Positions 6,370 through 13,506 of a DNA stretch of 24,860 nt are shown here, one piece after another. This DNA is from JADHUC01 sp964617665 (GTDB lineage: Bacteria; Planctomycetota; Planctomycetia; Pirellulales; Pirellulaceae), in assembly GCA_964617665.1 (NCBI GenBank), contig CAZUAH010000175.1, positions 1-24,860 of the forward strand, read 5' to 3'. The number at the start of each line of letters is the position of its first letter. The first letter of the stretch is position 1. The notes under the pieces are model-generated. The model was not told the origin of the DNA, made no database searches, and saw nothing but the letters and a program-made list of their open reading frames with translations. The position numbers and the translations under genes were made by a program.

Positions 6370-7074
6370 ATGTGTTTCGTGAAGCGTCATAGGACTATCG
6401 CAGTCCCGTTTCTCGTAGTCGTCCTGTCCGTCCTGCTTTCTCCTTCGGCGGACGCACAGTGGGGGCCGCCAAGAGCATATCGACGACCTGGACCAGTGTT
6501 TCAACAGCCCACCGTCAGATTCCAGTCGCGCGGGTCCGACGTATTCCGTGCCGACCGAAGTAGTCCCTTTCGATCTTGGTTTGACTCGGCATCCAGTGAA
6601 TCTGATTCTTGGCTTACCAAGGCACGCGCTAAGTCAAAGTCCCACACTCGTCCTGAGCCAAGCGATTCCTTTTGGTCCAGTCTGAAAACAGAACGCTCCG
6701 AATCCAGGCTGTCTGACGCACATGTCGAGTTCTCGTATCAACCGCCATTCTTGCCCTTCAGTATTTCCATCGACAGTCATGGACGCGTCTCGGTGGAGGG
6801 CAAGGCGTCGCTTGTAACGCCCATCGGCGTATTCACAATCGGCGCTGCACTGCCAATCAGGAACGTACCTGGCTACACGCATGTCGTGGTACGAAGCCGA
6901 AAATCGGGCAACGACTCTGTCTTCAAGGTCAGGAACAACGGCGAAAGACTCTTTGTTCAAACGGGAGGAAAGGCAAACGTGGCGATCAGGGATCGATATG
7001 TTTTTGTCGACGTTATCGAAGGCGAGGCCAACATCCAGTTCACCAGCGTCACTCATAATTCCGCCACGCCCTGA
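6370..7074 (+). CDS. Exported protein of unknown function
   Basis: This 234-residue protein begins with a clear signal peptide: basic residues KRHR, then a hydrophobic core AVPFLVVVLSVLL, and a likely cleavage after SADA at about residue 29. A serine/arginine-rich, low-complexity region follows (about 30-120). The C-terminal half (about 120-232) is beta-strand rich, with segments such as PFSISIDSHGRVSVEGKAS, VTPIGVFTIGAALP and THVVVRSRKSG, suggesting a small beta-sandwich. The start is supported by AGGAGG at 6359-6364. I do not recognise a family. It stands alone, convergent with the membrane protein gene beyond it, and is probably periplasmic or surface-located. Confidence 0.65.
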   Translation: MCFVKRHRTIAVPFLVVVLSVLLSPSADAQWGPPRAYRRPGPVFQQPTVRFQSRGSDVFRADRSSPFRSWFDSASSESDSWLTKARAKSKSHTRPEPSDSFWSSLKTERSESRLSDAHVEFSYQPPFLPFSISIDSHGRVSVEGKASLVTPIGVFTIGAALPIRNVPGYTHVVVRSRKSGNDSVFKVRNNGERLFVQTGGKANVAIRDRYVFVDVIEGEANIQFTSVTHNSATP

Positions 7075-7406
7075 GGGTCCTTTGTCTCGACAAACTTCGG
7101 GATATTTCGGGCCTTCCCCGGAATGCGGACGCCGCACTCGTGGATGTGGACGGCGACGCGACCGTCTAGCCAACGCGCTCGTCGTTCTGAGCACCGCCGG
7201 ACAGGGTATTCAACCTGGACAGACGGTCCTGCGTCGAAGGGTGCCAGTAGCCCACCCTATCCGCTCCCGTGTAATGTCTGGCGAACATGCGAAGGTAGTC
7301 GCCAAAACGCCGCAGAACTGAGATGCCGCGGCGCTGTGTCTTTGAACCTCGTGCCGGCGTTGTACCATTTGATGGCAGAATGCCAATAGGGTCTGCAGTG
7401 GCTCTG
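7075..7406. other. Intergenic gap between convergent genes, with a minus-strand M48-like scrap
   Basis: No clear terminator or gene is present. On the minus strand, in a different frame from the membrane-protein gene, a segment (about 7211-7252) reads YWHPSTQDRLSRL. This resembles the HP-x-x-x-x-R-x-x-x-L motif near the C-terminus of M48 metallopeptidases. It could be the remnant of a longer, frameshifted protein or chance. Confidence 0.25.
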
Positions 7407-8834
7407 TCAATTCCAGCCAAGGCTGCCGCCGTGTGTTTTGCTCGCAGCAGCGCTCTGCGGAGCATCTCCGGCTCCGCCGGCAATTGTAGCCAGTGCACTG
7501 GAGATGTCAGCAGCAAGCGCAAATCTGTTTGTGAACCAGAAGCCCTTTATGTCGAACCACGCGACGATGCCAAAGACCATTGTCACCACGCCCGCGCAGA
7601 CAATCGCAACTCCAAAACAAGCCCAAAACACGGCCATGCTAACCTGCATCGATCGCACGAAACCCGCCCCGGACGCAACTTCCCGTTGGTAGTTGCCCAA
7701 CGTCAACCTATTGAACCGAGCCGCCTTCTCCCTGCAATGAAGACAGACGTACAAGGCTTGTTTGGCAAAGAATCCCGACATGCTTGTGACGAGCAGCCAT
7801 GCGACAAAACATGTAATCCCAAGATTCCGGAGAGACGCCAAGACCACAGCACGCCGAACAGTCTCTGTCTCCCCTGGCGCTCCAGCGTAAGGAGCCTCGC
7901 CGAATTGGTGGCAACGCATCCATTCCGCGAAGACGGCAATGTCAATTAACTCGCTGAGGCTGCTAGAGTCGACGACGCAACAAACGAAGGGAATCATAGA
8001 GCCAGCTAACAACAAGAAAGAAAGGCTGCAAAGACCCCCTGGCAGCAAATACACGAATCTGTCCCCAAACCCACGACGCCGCAACAATAAGCACGAGAAG
8101 AGAAGAGCGCCGGTCGCCGTGAGCAAAAGCACCACCCAAAGCCACAAAGGTCGACGCAGTTCCGAAGCGATATCCCAGGGGTGACGGAGGGCGATAAGGA
8201 ACGGGGATGCGAGTATCGCTACGCAATAAGCGAGAAATGCGAGACCCGCGCAAAACGAGCGCAGAGGGACAGAAGTGCCAAGCGGTTCAAAGAAGACGTT
8301 ACGCCGTTCCGCCGCAGATTGCAGGTGTTCTCCAAAAGCGTCCGTCTTTTCGGAAGGGACACGGAATAGGCGGATCGCGAGCGCCATAAGTCCTACACAC
8401 ACGGCTAACCCCACGCACGAAAAAAGAAAATAGGTAGCCGCAAGTTCAACGCTAGAGGCTGGAAGGCGACGCGCTTCGCAATACGCGCTCACTGTGAAGT
8501 AGTAGGCCAACGGGATAAGAGCACAGATGCAGAGAACAATGACGCGGTACCACCGAAAGAGGAATTCATCATGTTTCACGATGGCACGTTCGCCGCTCTG
8601 CGTCACATGCCACCTCTGGACCTGCGGCAAGGCATGCAAGAGAACCTGATGCCATCGACGTGTTTGAAGGATGTGAAGCGTTGTGCTTTCCGTGTCAGCA
8701 GAGATCTTCCGAGTTGTGTACCCAAGTTCCGTGGCCGTACGCTCGATCAATTCGGCGACAAGCTGCAAATCACCAGACGCTATGTAAGACTGGCCCCAGT
8801 GCATTTCCGCGTCTCCAGACGCGTGATCGCCCAT
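7407..8834 (-). CDS. Multi-pass membrane protein of unknown function
   Basis: This 475-residue protein has a soluble N-terminal part (about 1-95, with LQLVAELIERTATELGY and WHVTQSGERAIVKHDEFLFRW). About seven hydrophobic helices follow, at roughly 97-118, 131-157, 192-216, 229-251, 262-287, 330-355 and 399-427, then a small polar tail. A cysteine-containing loop, CLHCREK (about 364-370), lies after helix six. No HExxH, kinase or transporter signature is visible. A STE24/M48-like layout was considered because of an M48-like scrap just downstream in another frame. The alternation of helices and basic loops shows this is the real coding strand. The start could be ATG 8834 or ATG 8804; the latter has GGAG at a good distance. 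It is transcribed away from the small gene at 9127. Confidence 0.65.
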   Translation of the reverse strand: MGDHASGDAEMHWGQSYIASGDLQLVAELIERTATELGYTTRKISADTESTTLHILQTRRWHQVLLHALPQVQRWHVTQSGERAIVKHDEFLFRWYRVIVLCICALIPLAYYFTVSAYCEARRLPASSVELAATYFLFSCVGLAVCVGLMALAIRLFRVPSEKTDAFGEHLQSAAERRNVFFEPLGTSVPLRSFCAGLAFLAYCVAILASPFLIALRHPWDIASELRRPLWLWVVLLLTATGALLFSCLLLRRRGFGDRFVYLLPGGLCSLSFLLLAGSMIPFVCCVVDSSSLSELIDIAVFAEWMRCHQFGEAPYAGAPGETETVRRAVVLASLRNLGITCFVAWLLVTSMSGFFAKQALYVCLHCREKAARFNRLTLGNYQREVASGAGFVRSMQVSMAVFWACFGVAIVCAGVVTMVFGIVAWFDIKGFWFTNRFALAADISSALATIAGGAGDAPQSAAASKTHGGSLGWN

Positions 8835-9126
8835 TTCTACAGGTCAAAGGAATCGTTGCGACGTTTCGCGCACTTATGCCGTGCCTCGAACTGAACCAGG
8901 TTTTCAGCAGTCTCAGCACGCGATATAGTCAATATACCCGGAAACCGAAGGGCACACGCAAGTTGCCGAGCAAATCTGTTCCTTTTTTGGGCAAAGGCAT
9001 GTTGCGCGGGGCCAAGCGAACGCGTCGCGCCGGAACGTGAACGAACGCCCACCCCGATACCTGCAGCGTGTGCGAGAAGGAGTATTTGGGATTCGTCCGC
9101 ACTTTTCTGTTCGGAGTTGTTGACCA

Positions 9127-9531
9127 ATGGAACAAGACGAAAAAGAAATTGTCCGTGAGACGCTTCAGCGCTACCTGGAAGACGAGGCGCCAGATCAGCT
9201 TGAAGAACTCGCCATCGTCTTCGACGACGTGTACGAAGTGGTCGATCGCGGTGTTCGGATTGAAGACCGGCCGGAAACGTCCGAGGGGGAAAGCGGCCTT
9301 GCCTTCGATCCCGGGATGGTCTCTGGCACAGTGATAACAACAGCATGCTGGATCGCCGTCGCGTTCTTCAGAGCAGCTCGGAGCTTTATCCGAGATGTGC
9401 GAAAGTCTTGGGCCAAAAAAGCGATTATCCGTCAGTGGGACGAGTTGGAGTCAGAACTCGCGAGTCAAGGCGTCGAAAGGGAGCTGCTTGCGAAGCTGCG
9501 GAACACCATGCAGCGTATCCTAGCACTCTGA
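9127..9531 (+). CDS. Small acidic protein with one hydrophobic segment
   Basis: This 134-residue protein is strongly acidic for its first 60 residues (MEQDEKEIVRETLQ, then DEAPDQLEELAIVFDDVYEVVD). A hydrophobic segment (about 65-81, VSGTVITTACWIAVAFF) is followed by a basic helix and a heptad-like C-terminus. It could be a single-pass membrane protein or an amphipathic-helix protein. No family is recognised. A GGAG lies about 10 bp before the ATG. It precedes the caspase/PDZ gene in the same direction by 243 bp, so a functional link is possible but not shown. The short length and lack of motifs keep confidence moderate. Confidence 0.5.
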   Translation: MEQDEKEIVRETLQRYLEDEAPDQLEELAIVFDDVYEVVDRGVRIEDRPETSEGESGLAFDPGMVSGTVITTACWIAVAFFRAARSFIRDVRKSWAKKAIIRQWDELESELASQGVERELLAKLRNTMQRILAL

Positions 9532-9774
9532 CCGATCTGGCGTTCCCCGGTGCCGACTGATGGGGCAGCACCTCTTCGAGTGCCCGCCGGGTATTGGCGA
9601 CGTTTTTCTGCAACCGGCACAAATCAACAGTCACGCAGGGAAGATGCTGGCTTTCCCGCGTTTGTGCGGACGGCCAACGCTTGCTATGGCAAGTGAACAC
9701 GATATCCTGATCGTTGTCGGCAGTTACCGACGCGTTTGATCGGGCGCAAGGAAGGCTTGGGGGAGAGATGAGAG

Positions 9775-11265
9775 ATGAAGCGCGCACGAACGTTTGCACT
9801 TGCAGTTGTCGTCGGATCGGTCACGTTCTTTTCTGCAGAACCGCTTCCGGCGCAGAACATCCATGTGTTGCTCGTGGCCGATACCGTAGACGATGACATC
9901 GGCGAGTCCTGCGAATTTGATCTGCACCAGATGCTTGCGGCGTTCGTCGACTTTATTCCCCGACAGCGGCTCGACTCGCCCATAGGCGATCTTGACCGAT
10001 ACGAAGAGCCGCCTATGCTGATGGGCCAGGATGTGACCAAGCGTGCCGTGCTCAACGCAATTGACAACTGCCGAGTCCGGCGCGACGACACGTTGTTCTT
10101 CTATTGGTCCGGTCACGGAGGTCATGACCAGCAAGCAGGTCATTTCTTAACGATGCCCAACGGCGATCGGCTGTATCGTTCGCAAGTCATCGATCGGCTC
10201 AGGGGAAAAGGGCCCCGTTTGGCCGTCGTGCTGACCGACTGCTGCGCCAACCGTGCCCGCACGGAAGGCCCTCGCGCGGCGTTCCATAGGCCACCTCCCA
10301 CAGAAGTAGCTCCCTTGCTCGACGAACTGTTCTTTCGATCGCGCGGGCTTGTGGACATAAACGCGTGCGCACAAGGCGAGATAGCCTCGTTCTTCGAGAA
10401 TGGAGGCGGTTTTTTCACTTCTGCGATCGCATTGCCTGGTGAGGTCCGGTCACCACTTGGCGGACTGTACGGGCGAAGCGAAAGAGGCATTGATGTTGAG
10501 CCTGGCGACGGCTGGATTGACAATCGCGATCAGCCGCTGGTCGCGGGTTTCTTCTGGAGACACGCGTTACGGCGACTGATATGGCAGGACCTGGTGAAGG
10601 AGGTCACGCCTGTCGTCGGCGCAACATTCAAACGAGCCTACCCCCGCGGAGTCTCACTCGGCAATGGGACGCATCAGCGCACGCAAACGGTCACGGCATG
10701 GTCTCTGCCGCCGGTCCTTCGCGAGGACGACCAAATCATCGAGATCAACGGACGGCGGATTGACGACGAATCCGATTACGTGCGAGCTGTCAGCAATTCA
10801 CCTCGGGTAATGTCGTTCACCGTGCGCCGGGTTGGCGAACGACTTCACATGCGGACTACTCTTCGAAGTGGGCCAGGCTTGCGGTTTGGCGTCGACGCGG
10901 AGAACGACAGCGCCTACGGCGTGCGCGTGGTCGAGGTCGTACCCAATAGCCCTGCCGCACGCGCCGAACTGGTTCGACGCGACGAAGGCTCTGTGCTTCT
11001 TGAAGAGGGTGATGTACTTCTGCGGATCAACGATGAGCCGATCAACAGTTACGATGAGTTTGTCGCTGCCGTGCGGCGGTCACCAGATGCCATGTACTTC
11101 ACGCTTAAGAACTTCCGTGATGGCAGGGTCCACTGGTTGAGAGTGAGCCTGCGCGGGACTAGGCCGCGATTTGGCGTGGATGTAGCCGCTCGCCGTGGCG
11201 GCGGAGTACGTATCACCGAGGTGGTGAGAGGTTCTCCGGCCACCAGAGCAGCGTTGGCCCACTGA
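9775..11265 (+). CDS. Exported caspase-like (C14) peptidase with PDZ repeats
   Basis: This 496-residue protein has a signal peptide ending near PLPAQ (residue 27), then a caspase-fold domain (about 28-290). The catalytic histidine is H114 in YWSGHGG and the cysteine is C157 in VVLTDCC (the D-x-C pattern). Two PDZ-like repeats follow. The first (about 312-365) lacks the early strand but keeps LREDDQIIEINGRRI. The second is complete (about 368-462), with VRVVEVVPNSPAARAEL and LEEGDVLLRINDEPI. A third begins (466-496) with VRITEVVRGSPATRAAL and stops abruptly at TGA 11263. PDZ domains usually bind exposed C-termini, so they may select substrates. A Shine-Dalgarno-like GGGGGAGAG precedes the ATG at 9775. 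It probably acts in the periplasm. The cut-off third repeat suggests C-terminal loss. Confidence 0.8.
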   Translation: MKRARTFALAVVVGSVTFFSAEPLPAQNIHVLLVADTVDDDIGESCEFDLHQMLAAFVDFIPRQRLDSPIGDLDRYEEPPMLMGQDVTKRAVLNAIDNCRVRRDDTLFFYWSGHGGHDQQAGHFLTMPNGDRLYRSQVIDRLRGKGPRLAVVLTDCCANRARTEGPRAAFHRPPPTEVAPLLDELFFRSRGLVDINACAQGEIASFFENGGGFFTSAIALPGEVRSPLGGLYGRSERGIDVEPGDGWIDNRDQPLVAGFFWRHALRRLIWQDLVKEVTPVVGATFKRAYPRGVSLGNGTHQRTQTVTAWSLPPVLREDDQIIEINGRRIDDESDYVRAVSNSPRVMSFTVRRVGERLHMRTTLRSGPGLRFGVDAENDSAYGVRVVEVVPNSPAARAELVRRDEGSVLLEEGDVLLRINDEPINSYDEFVAAVRRSPDAMYFTLKNFRDGRVHWLRVSLRGTRPRFGVDVAARRGGGVRITEVVRGSPATRAALAH

Positions 11266-11318
11266 GCCACTTTCCATGGGGCAGTCGAAGGCAAGCGGAG
11301 AAGGCAGGTAGGCTCGAA

Positions 11319-11331
11319 GGGGACAGTCCCC
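11319..11331. repeat. GGGGACAGTCCCC palindrome
   Basis: A 13-bp palindrome with a single central base lies between the truncated PDZ gene and the Hsp70 remnant. From memory, short GGGGACAGTCCCC-type elements are dispersed in many planctomycete and related genomes. No other copy is present in this window, so the dispersed-repeat label rests on recall. Confidence 0.4.
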
Positions 11332-11366
11332 GATCACTGGTATCGTGTGGAGAAGAGGTCGTATCC

Positions 11367-11570
11367 ATGATTGTCGGGATTGATTTGGGCACTACATACT
11401 CCGCCATCGCTTGTATGCGTGACGGCAGTCCGCAGCTGATCCCCAATGGATTGGACGAGGTTCTGACACCATCGGTGACTACGTGCCCGAACGCCTATTG
11501 GCCGTGGTACACATTCGGTATGGAGAGTGAACGAGTTCAGGTGGAGAGAAGACATGGGAGCCGCCGTTGA
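11367..11570 (+). pseudogene. Truncated Hsp70/DnaK N-terminal remnant
   Basis: The first 37 codons (11367-11477) read as an Hsp70 start, with the phosphate-binding motif IVGIDLGTTYSAIA followed by MRDGSPQLIPN and LTPSV. These match the opening strands of the actin-like ATPase fold. After LTPSV the similarity stops at once, and an unrelated 30-residue tail runs to a TGA at 11568-11570. A full Hsp70 is about 600 residues, so nothing functional can remain. An upstream GGAGAAGAGG resembles its original Shine-Dalgarno, so the 5' end is intact and a deletion or recombination removed the rest. Neither other frame nearby continues the Hsp70 sequence. Confidence 0.75.
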
Positions 11571-11916
11571 ATGGACAACTCGGCTGCGCGAAAAGTACCC
11601 ATGGTTTCCCGATGAGGTATACTGTGGGCCAGGCTGGGCAGCACTGATCGAGGAACTGTGCGACAAGATTCAGGCCTTTCTGGATGCACACGAAGATTAC
11701 CGAAGTCAGTTTTACGTCACTGTGTGCAAAGAGAAATATGCAAGGCTCCATTTCTACGCATTTCCCGAGAGGGACGAGGTCGAGGAATTGATCAGAGAGG
11801 CAGGCGACGAGTCACAATTCACCTGCGAACGGTGCGGCGAACCGGGAGAAATTCGAGGCTTCGAGAATGCGGGCAGCTTGCTCGCAGTCAGATGCGACAG
11901 ATGCCGGCGCGGCTAG
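11554..11916 (+). CDS. Small protein with C-terminal zinc ribbon
   Basis: From ATG 11554 the product is 120 residues. An N-terminal part has KYPWFPDE, then a GPGWAALIEELCDKIQAFLD helix, then a strand pair VTVCKEKYARLHFYAF. The C-terminus holds a zinc-ribbon-like set, C91-x2-C94 and C114-x2-C117. This order (GW, KEK-x-x-x-LxFY, CExCG) is shared with a widespread family of small uncharacterised bacterial and phage proteins, sometimes found near toxin or immunity genes. GGAGAGAA at 11543-11550 supports this ATG over the in-frame GTG at 11527. It overlaps the tail of the Hsp70 remnant in another frame. Function is unknown. Confidence 0.65.
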   Translation: MGAAVEWTTRLREKYPWFPDEVYCGPGWAALIEELCDKIQAFLDAHEDYRSQFYVTVCKEKYARLHFYAFPERDEVEELIREAGDESQFTCERCGEPGEIRGFENAGSLLAVRCDRCRRG

Positions 11917-11953
11917 ACGCACAGCCTCGCGAATCCGAAATAGCACTTGCCCT

Positions 11954-11978
11954 GGTTCCCATGCTCTGCGTGGGAGCC
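11954..11978. repeat. Dispersed palindromic repeat (GGTTCCCA-type)
   Basis: GGTTCCCA (11954-11961) and TGGGAGCC (11971-11978) form near-complementary arms around TGCTCTGCG. The sequence resembles the TTCCCACGCTCTGCGTGGGAA-type elements that litter many planctomycete genomes and are often mis-annotated as tiny proteins. Only one copy is in the window, so assignment rests on recall. Confidence 0.5.
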
Positions 11979-12028
11979 GAGCCACCGCCTTGGACCGCGG
12001 AGCCATAGGATCACGCATTCCATGCAAA

Positions 12029-12049
12029 GGACGCGAACGAATCGCGTCC
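12029..12049. repeat. 8-bp hairpin GGACGCGA/TCGCGTCC
   Basis: Perfect 8-bp arms at 12029-12036 and 12042-12049 flank a 5-nt loop. There is no T-run, so it is not a classic terminator. It sits just after the dispersed palindrome and could be part of the same repeat unit. Confidence 0.4.
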
Positions 12050-12084
12050 GTGTGGCATTAGATCAGGAGATTCTTGGACGACAT

Positions 12085-12345
12085 CTAGGAGTCTCTTCGC
12101 GACGGTCGACCAATCTTCGGGCGAAGATTGCCGTAATCTGGCTCGCTTCTATCAGCCCCCACAGTACGGCCCTCCTCATGGTGCTCCAACTCGCATTCTC
12201 TTTCTTGGATGTGTTTTCCAGCCTTTTCTAGTGCGAACCAGCGCAATTCTTCGTCACGGTTGCCCTCTTCGTGTTTGAACAGCAGCAGGTTGAGGCCATT
12301 GGTCGCCTCGACGATTCGTCCCTCCCTGGCGTAAGGAGTTTCCAA
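12085..12345 (-). CDS. Possible small protein or gene fragment (86 aa)
   Basis: The minus-strand frame encodes a hydrophilic, glutamate- and arginine-rich peptide (for example LLLFKHEEGNRDEELRWFALEKAGKHIQE) with protein-like composition and no low complexity. The only start is TTG at 12345, no Shine-Dalgarno is visible, and the frame abuts the start of the rightward coiled-coil gene. It may be a gene that lost its 5' end, or chance. No family is recognised. Confidence 0.25.
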   Translation of the reverse strand: METPYAREGRIVEATNGLNLLLFKHEEGNRDEELRWFALEKAGKHIQERECELEHHEEGRTVGADRSEPDYGNLRPKIGRPSRRDS

Positions 12346-12346
12346 A

Positions 12347-13213
12347 ATGATCCGTCGAATGTTTGTTGGTGGTTTGGTTCTTGTAGGTTTGGCTGCTGCA
12401 GCAATCGCTGCCAGCCCGGCACTACGAGCCCGCGTTTCTCAGCAATGGGCCGCCCTGTGCGGCTGGACCAAAGAAGCCCGCGAGGCAGACCCTGTCGGCT
12501 TCGCTTCGTACGCCGAAGGGCGTCTGAAGCGCGATCTGGAGATGATGGAGAAGACGCGGCGCGAACTGGCCGCGGAAGTGGGTCAGCTCTCCCAAACGAT
12601 CCGGGAGCAGCAGGCCCTGGGCGATCAGGCTCGGCAGTTGGCCGAAGAGTTTCGTACCGAGTATCAGTTGGCTTCGACGGACGGCGGATTTCCAATTGAG
12701 GTCCGAAACGCAGCTTACACCGAAGGCCAAGCGAAATCGCAAGTCAGCATGTTGCTGGCCGAGGCCGAAGGGTACGAGCAGTCGTTGGGCCAATTGACCA
12801 AGGTGCGAAAGGAGGCGGAGTCGAAGATCGAGGAATTGGTCGTGCGGATCAACGCCACGGAAACCCAATTGGCCACCCTTTCGACCAAGCGTCAACTGCT
12901 ACGTGCCCGTCAGCTTACGGCCGAAGGCGAGCAACTCCTGGCCCAGGTGGACGATCTCATGACTGGCAACACGCAAGTGATCGAGGGCAACCCAGTCCGC
13001 ACAGTCCGCGAGCTCTTGGACACGCCGGTTGCCAAGCCGCAGAAGACGGCGAGCCAACAGAAAGTGGAAGAGTTCCTGGCTGCCAAGCCGGTCATCGGGA
13101 CTGACCATTCACCGGTTTCGACGCAGCAGGCTTCCAGCCACCCGCGACCCGCCAAGGCGAAGAACCGCCCCAAGCGGACCACGACCACCAAGCCGATCTT
13201 CCAGCAGTTTTAA
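12347..13213 (+). CDS. Membrane-anchored or exported coiled-coil protein
   Basis: This 288-residue protein starts with a signal or anchor segment (MFVGGLVLVGLAAAAIAAS, about residues 5-23). A long alpha-helical coiled-coil region (about 50-205) follows, rich in heptads such as MMEKTRRELAAEVGQLSQTIREQ and LTKVRKEAESKIEELVV. The C-terminal tail is basic and proline/threonine-rich (about 225-288). The coiled coil recalls PspA/IM30-like proteins, but no family motif is conclusive. A good Shine-Dalgarno, AAGGAG at 12333-12338, sets the start at ATG 12347. A probable terminator follows at 13298-13321, so it seems to be a single-gene unit. A structural role at the membrane or envelope is plausible. 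Confidence 0.7.
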   Translation: MIRRMFVGGLVLVGLAAAAIAASPALRARVSQQWAALCGWTKEAREADPVGFASYAEGRLKRDLEMMEKTRRELAAEVGQLSQTIREQQALGDQARQLAEEFRTEYQLASTDGGFPIEVRNAAYTEGQAKSQVSMLLAEAEGYEQSLGQLTKVRKEAESKIEELVVRINATETQLATLSTKRQLLRARQLTAEGEQLLAQVDDLMTGNTQVIEGNPVRTVRELLDTPVAKPQKTASQQKVEEFLAAKPVIGTDHSPVSTQQASSHPRPAKAKNRPKRTTTTKPIFQQF

Positions 13214-13223
13214 CTGCTCGGTT

Positions 13224-13299
13224 GGCTCGGCGCGGGTCTCCGACCCCACCGAAACCGCCGACCGAAGGTCTGGCAAAGGACTCACATCGCGACCGAGCC
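13224..13299. repeat. Inverted repeat in a GTCTCCGACC-type dispersed sequence
   Basis: GGCTCGG (13224-13230) and CCGAGCC (13293-13299) are complementary and enclose GCGGGTCTCCGACCCC. This resembles a frequent planctomycete dispersed sequence, by recall only. It lies directly after the coiled-coil gene. Confidence 0.35.
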
Positions 13300-13321
13300 G
13301 GTCCAACATCGGGCCGGTTTT
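13298..13321 (+). terminator. Probable terminator after the coiled-coil gene
   Basis: CCGGTCC (13298-13304) pairs with GGGCCGG (13311-13317) through one T-G wobble around a 6-nt loop, and four Ts follow (13318-13321). The short T-run makes this a moderate intrinsic terminator. It separates the coiled-coil gene from the caspase/FGE promoter. Confidence 0.5.
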
Positions 13322-13414
13322 GGTCTTGCGCTATGACCGTGCGACGTGACGAGGATCACGGACGGTAGGGAGGGCGACGGTCCTCCTGAGCCGTTCTTGT
13401 CCACAAGCCAAAAG

Positions 13415-13442
13415 TTGCAACCCCCGAAGAGAGCGGTACAAT
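13415..13442 (+). promoter_or_regulatory. Promoter of the caspase/FGE gene
   Basis: TTGCAA (13415-13420), a 16-bp spacer and TACAAT (13437-13442) form a good sigma-70-type promoter. Transcription would start near 13449, giving a leader of about 58 nt to ATG 13507. The -10 box overlaps the ATG at 13441, so that upstream ATG cannot be the real start. Confidence 0.6.
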
Positions 13443-13506
13443 GGGAGTCGTTTCAACCCTGCGATGGCATTTCGTAGATTCGGGCATTTCTGGTAGGAGA
13501 ACGACC

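Larger units (their letters stand above)
11917..12346. other. Repeat-bearing intergenic region
   Basis: This 430-bp gap contains an imperfect palindrome of planctomycete dispersed-repeat type (11954-11978) and a strong 8-bp hairpin (12029-12049). It also contains a possible minus-strand small frame (12085-12345, described separately). The end holds the Shine-Dalgarno of the coiled-coil gene. Confidence 0.5.

Noticed and set aside
8837..9346. Minus-strand frame of 169 codons
   Set aside because: It is antisense to the start of the small acidic gene, is arginine-rich without motifs, and lacks a Shine-Dalgarno.
6370..9531. Gasdermin-like or other pore-forming effector cut by the caspases
   Set aside because: Neither the 234-residue exported protein nor the 134-residue acidic protein shows the twisted beta-sheet pattern or the expected length; both lack any recognisable pore-forming motif.
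13441..13506. Upstream ATG at 13441 as the start of the caspase/FGE gene
   Set aside because: It falls inside the TACAAT -10 box, has no Shine-Dalgarno, and would bury the signal peptide. ATG 13507 has TAGGAGA at the right distance.
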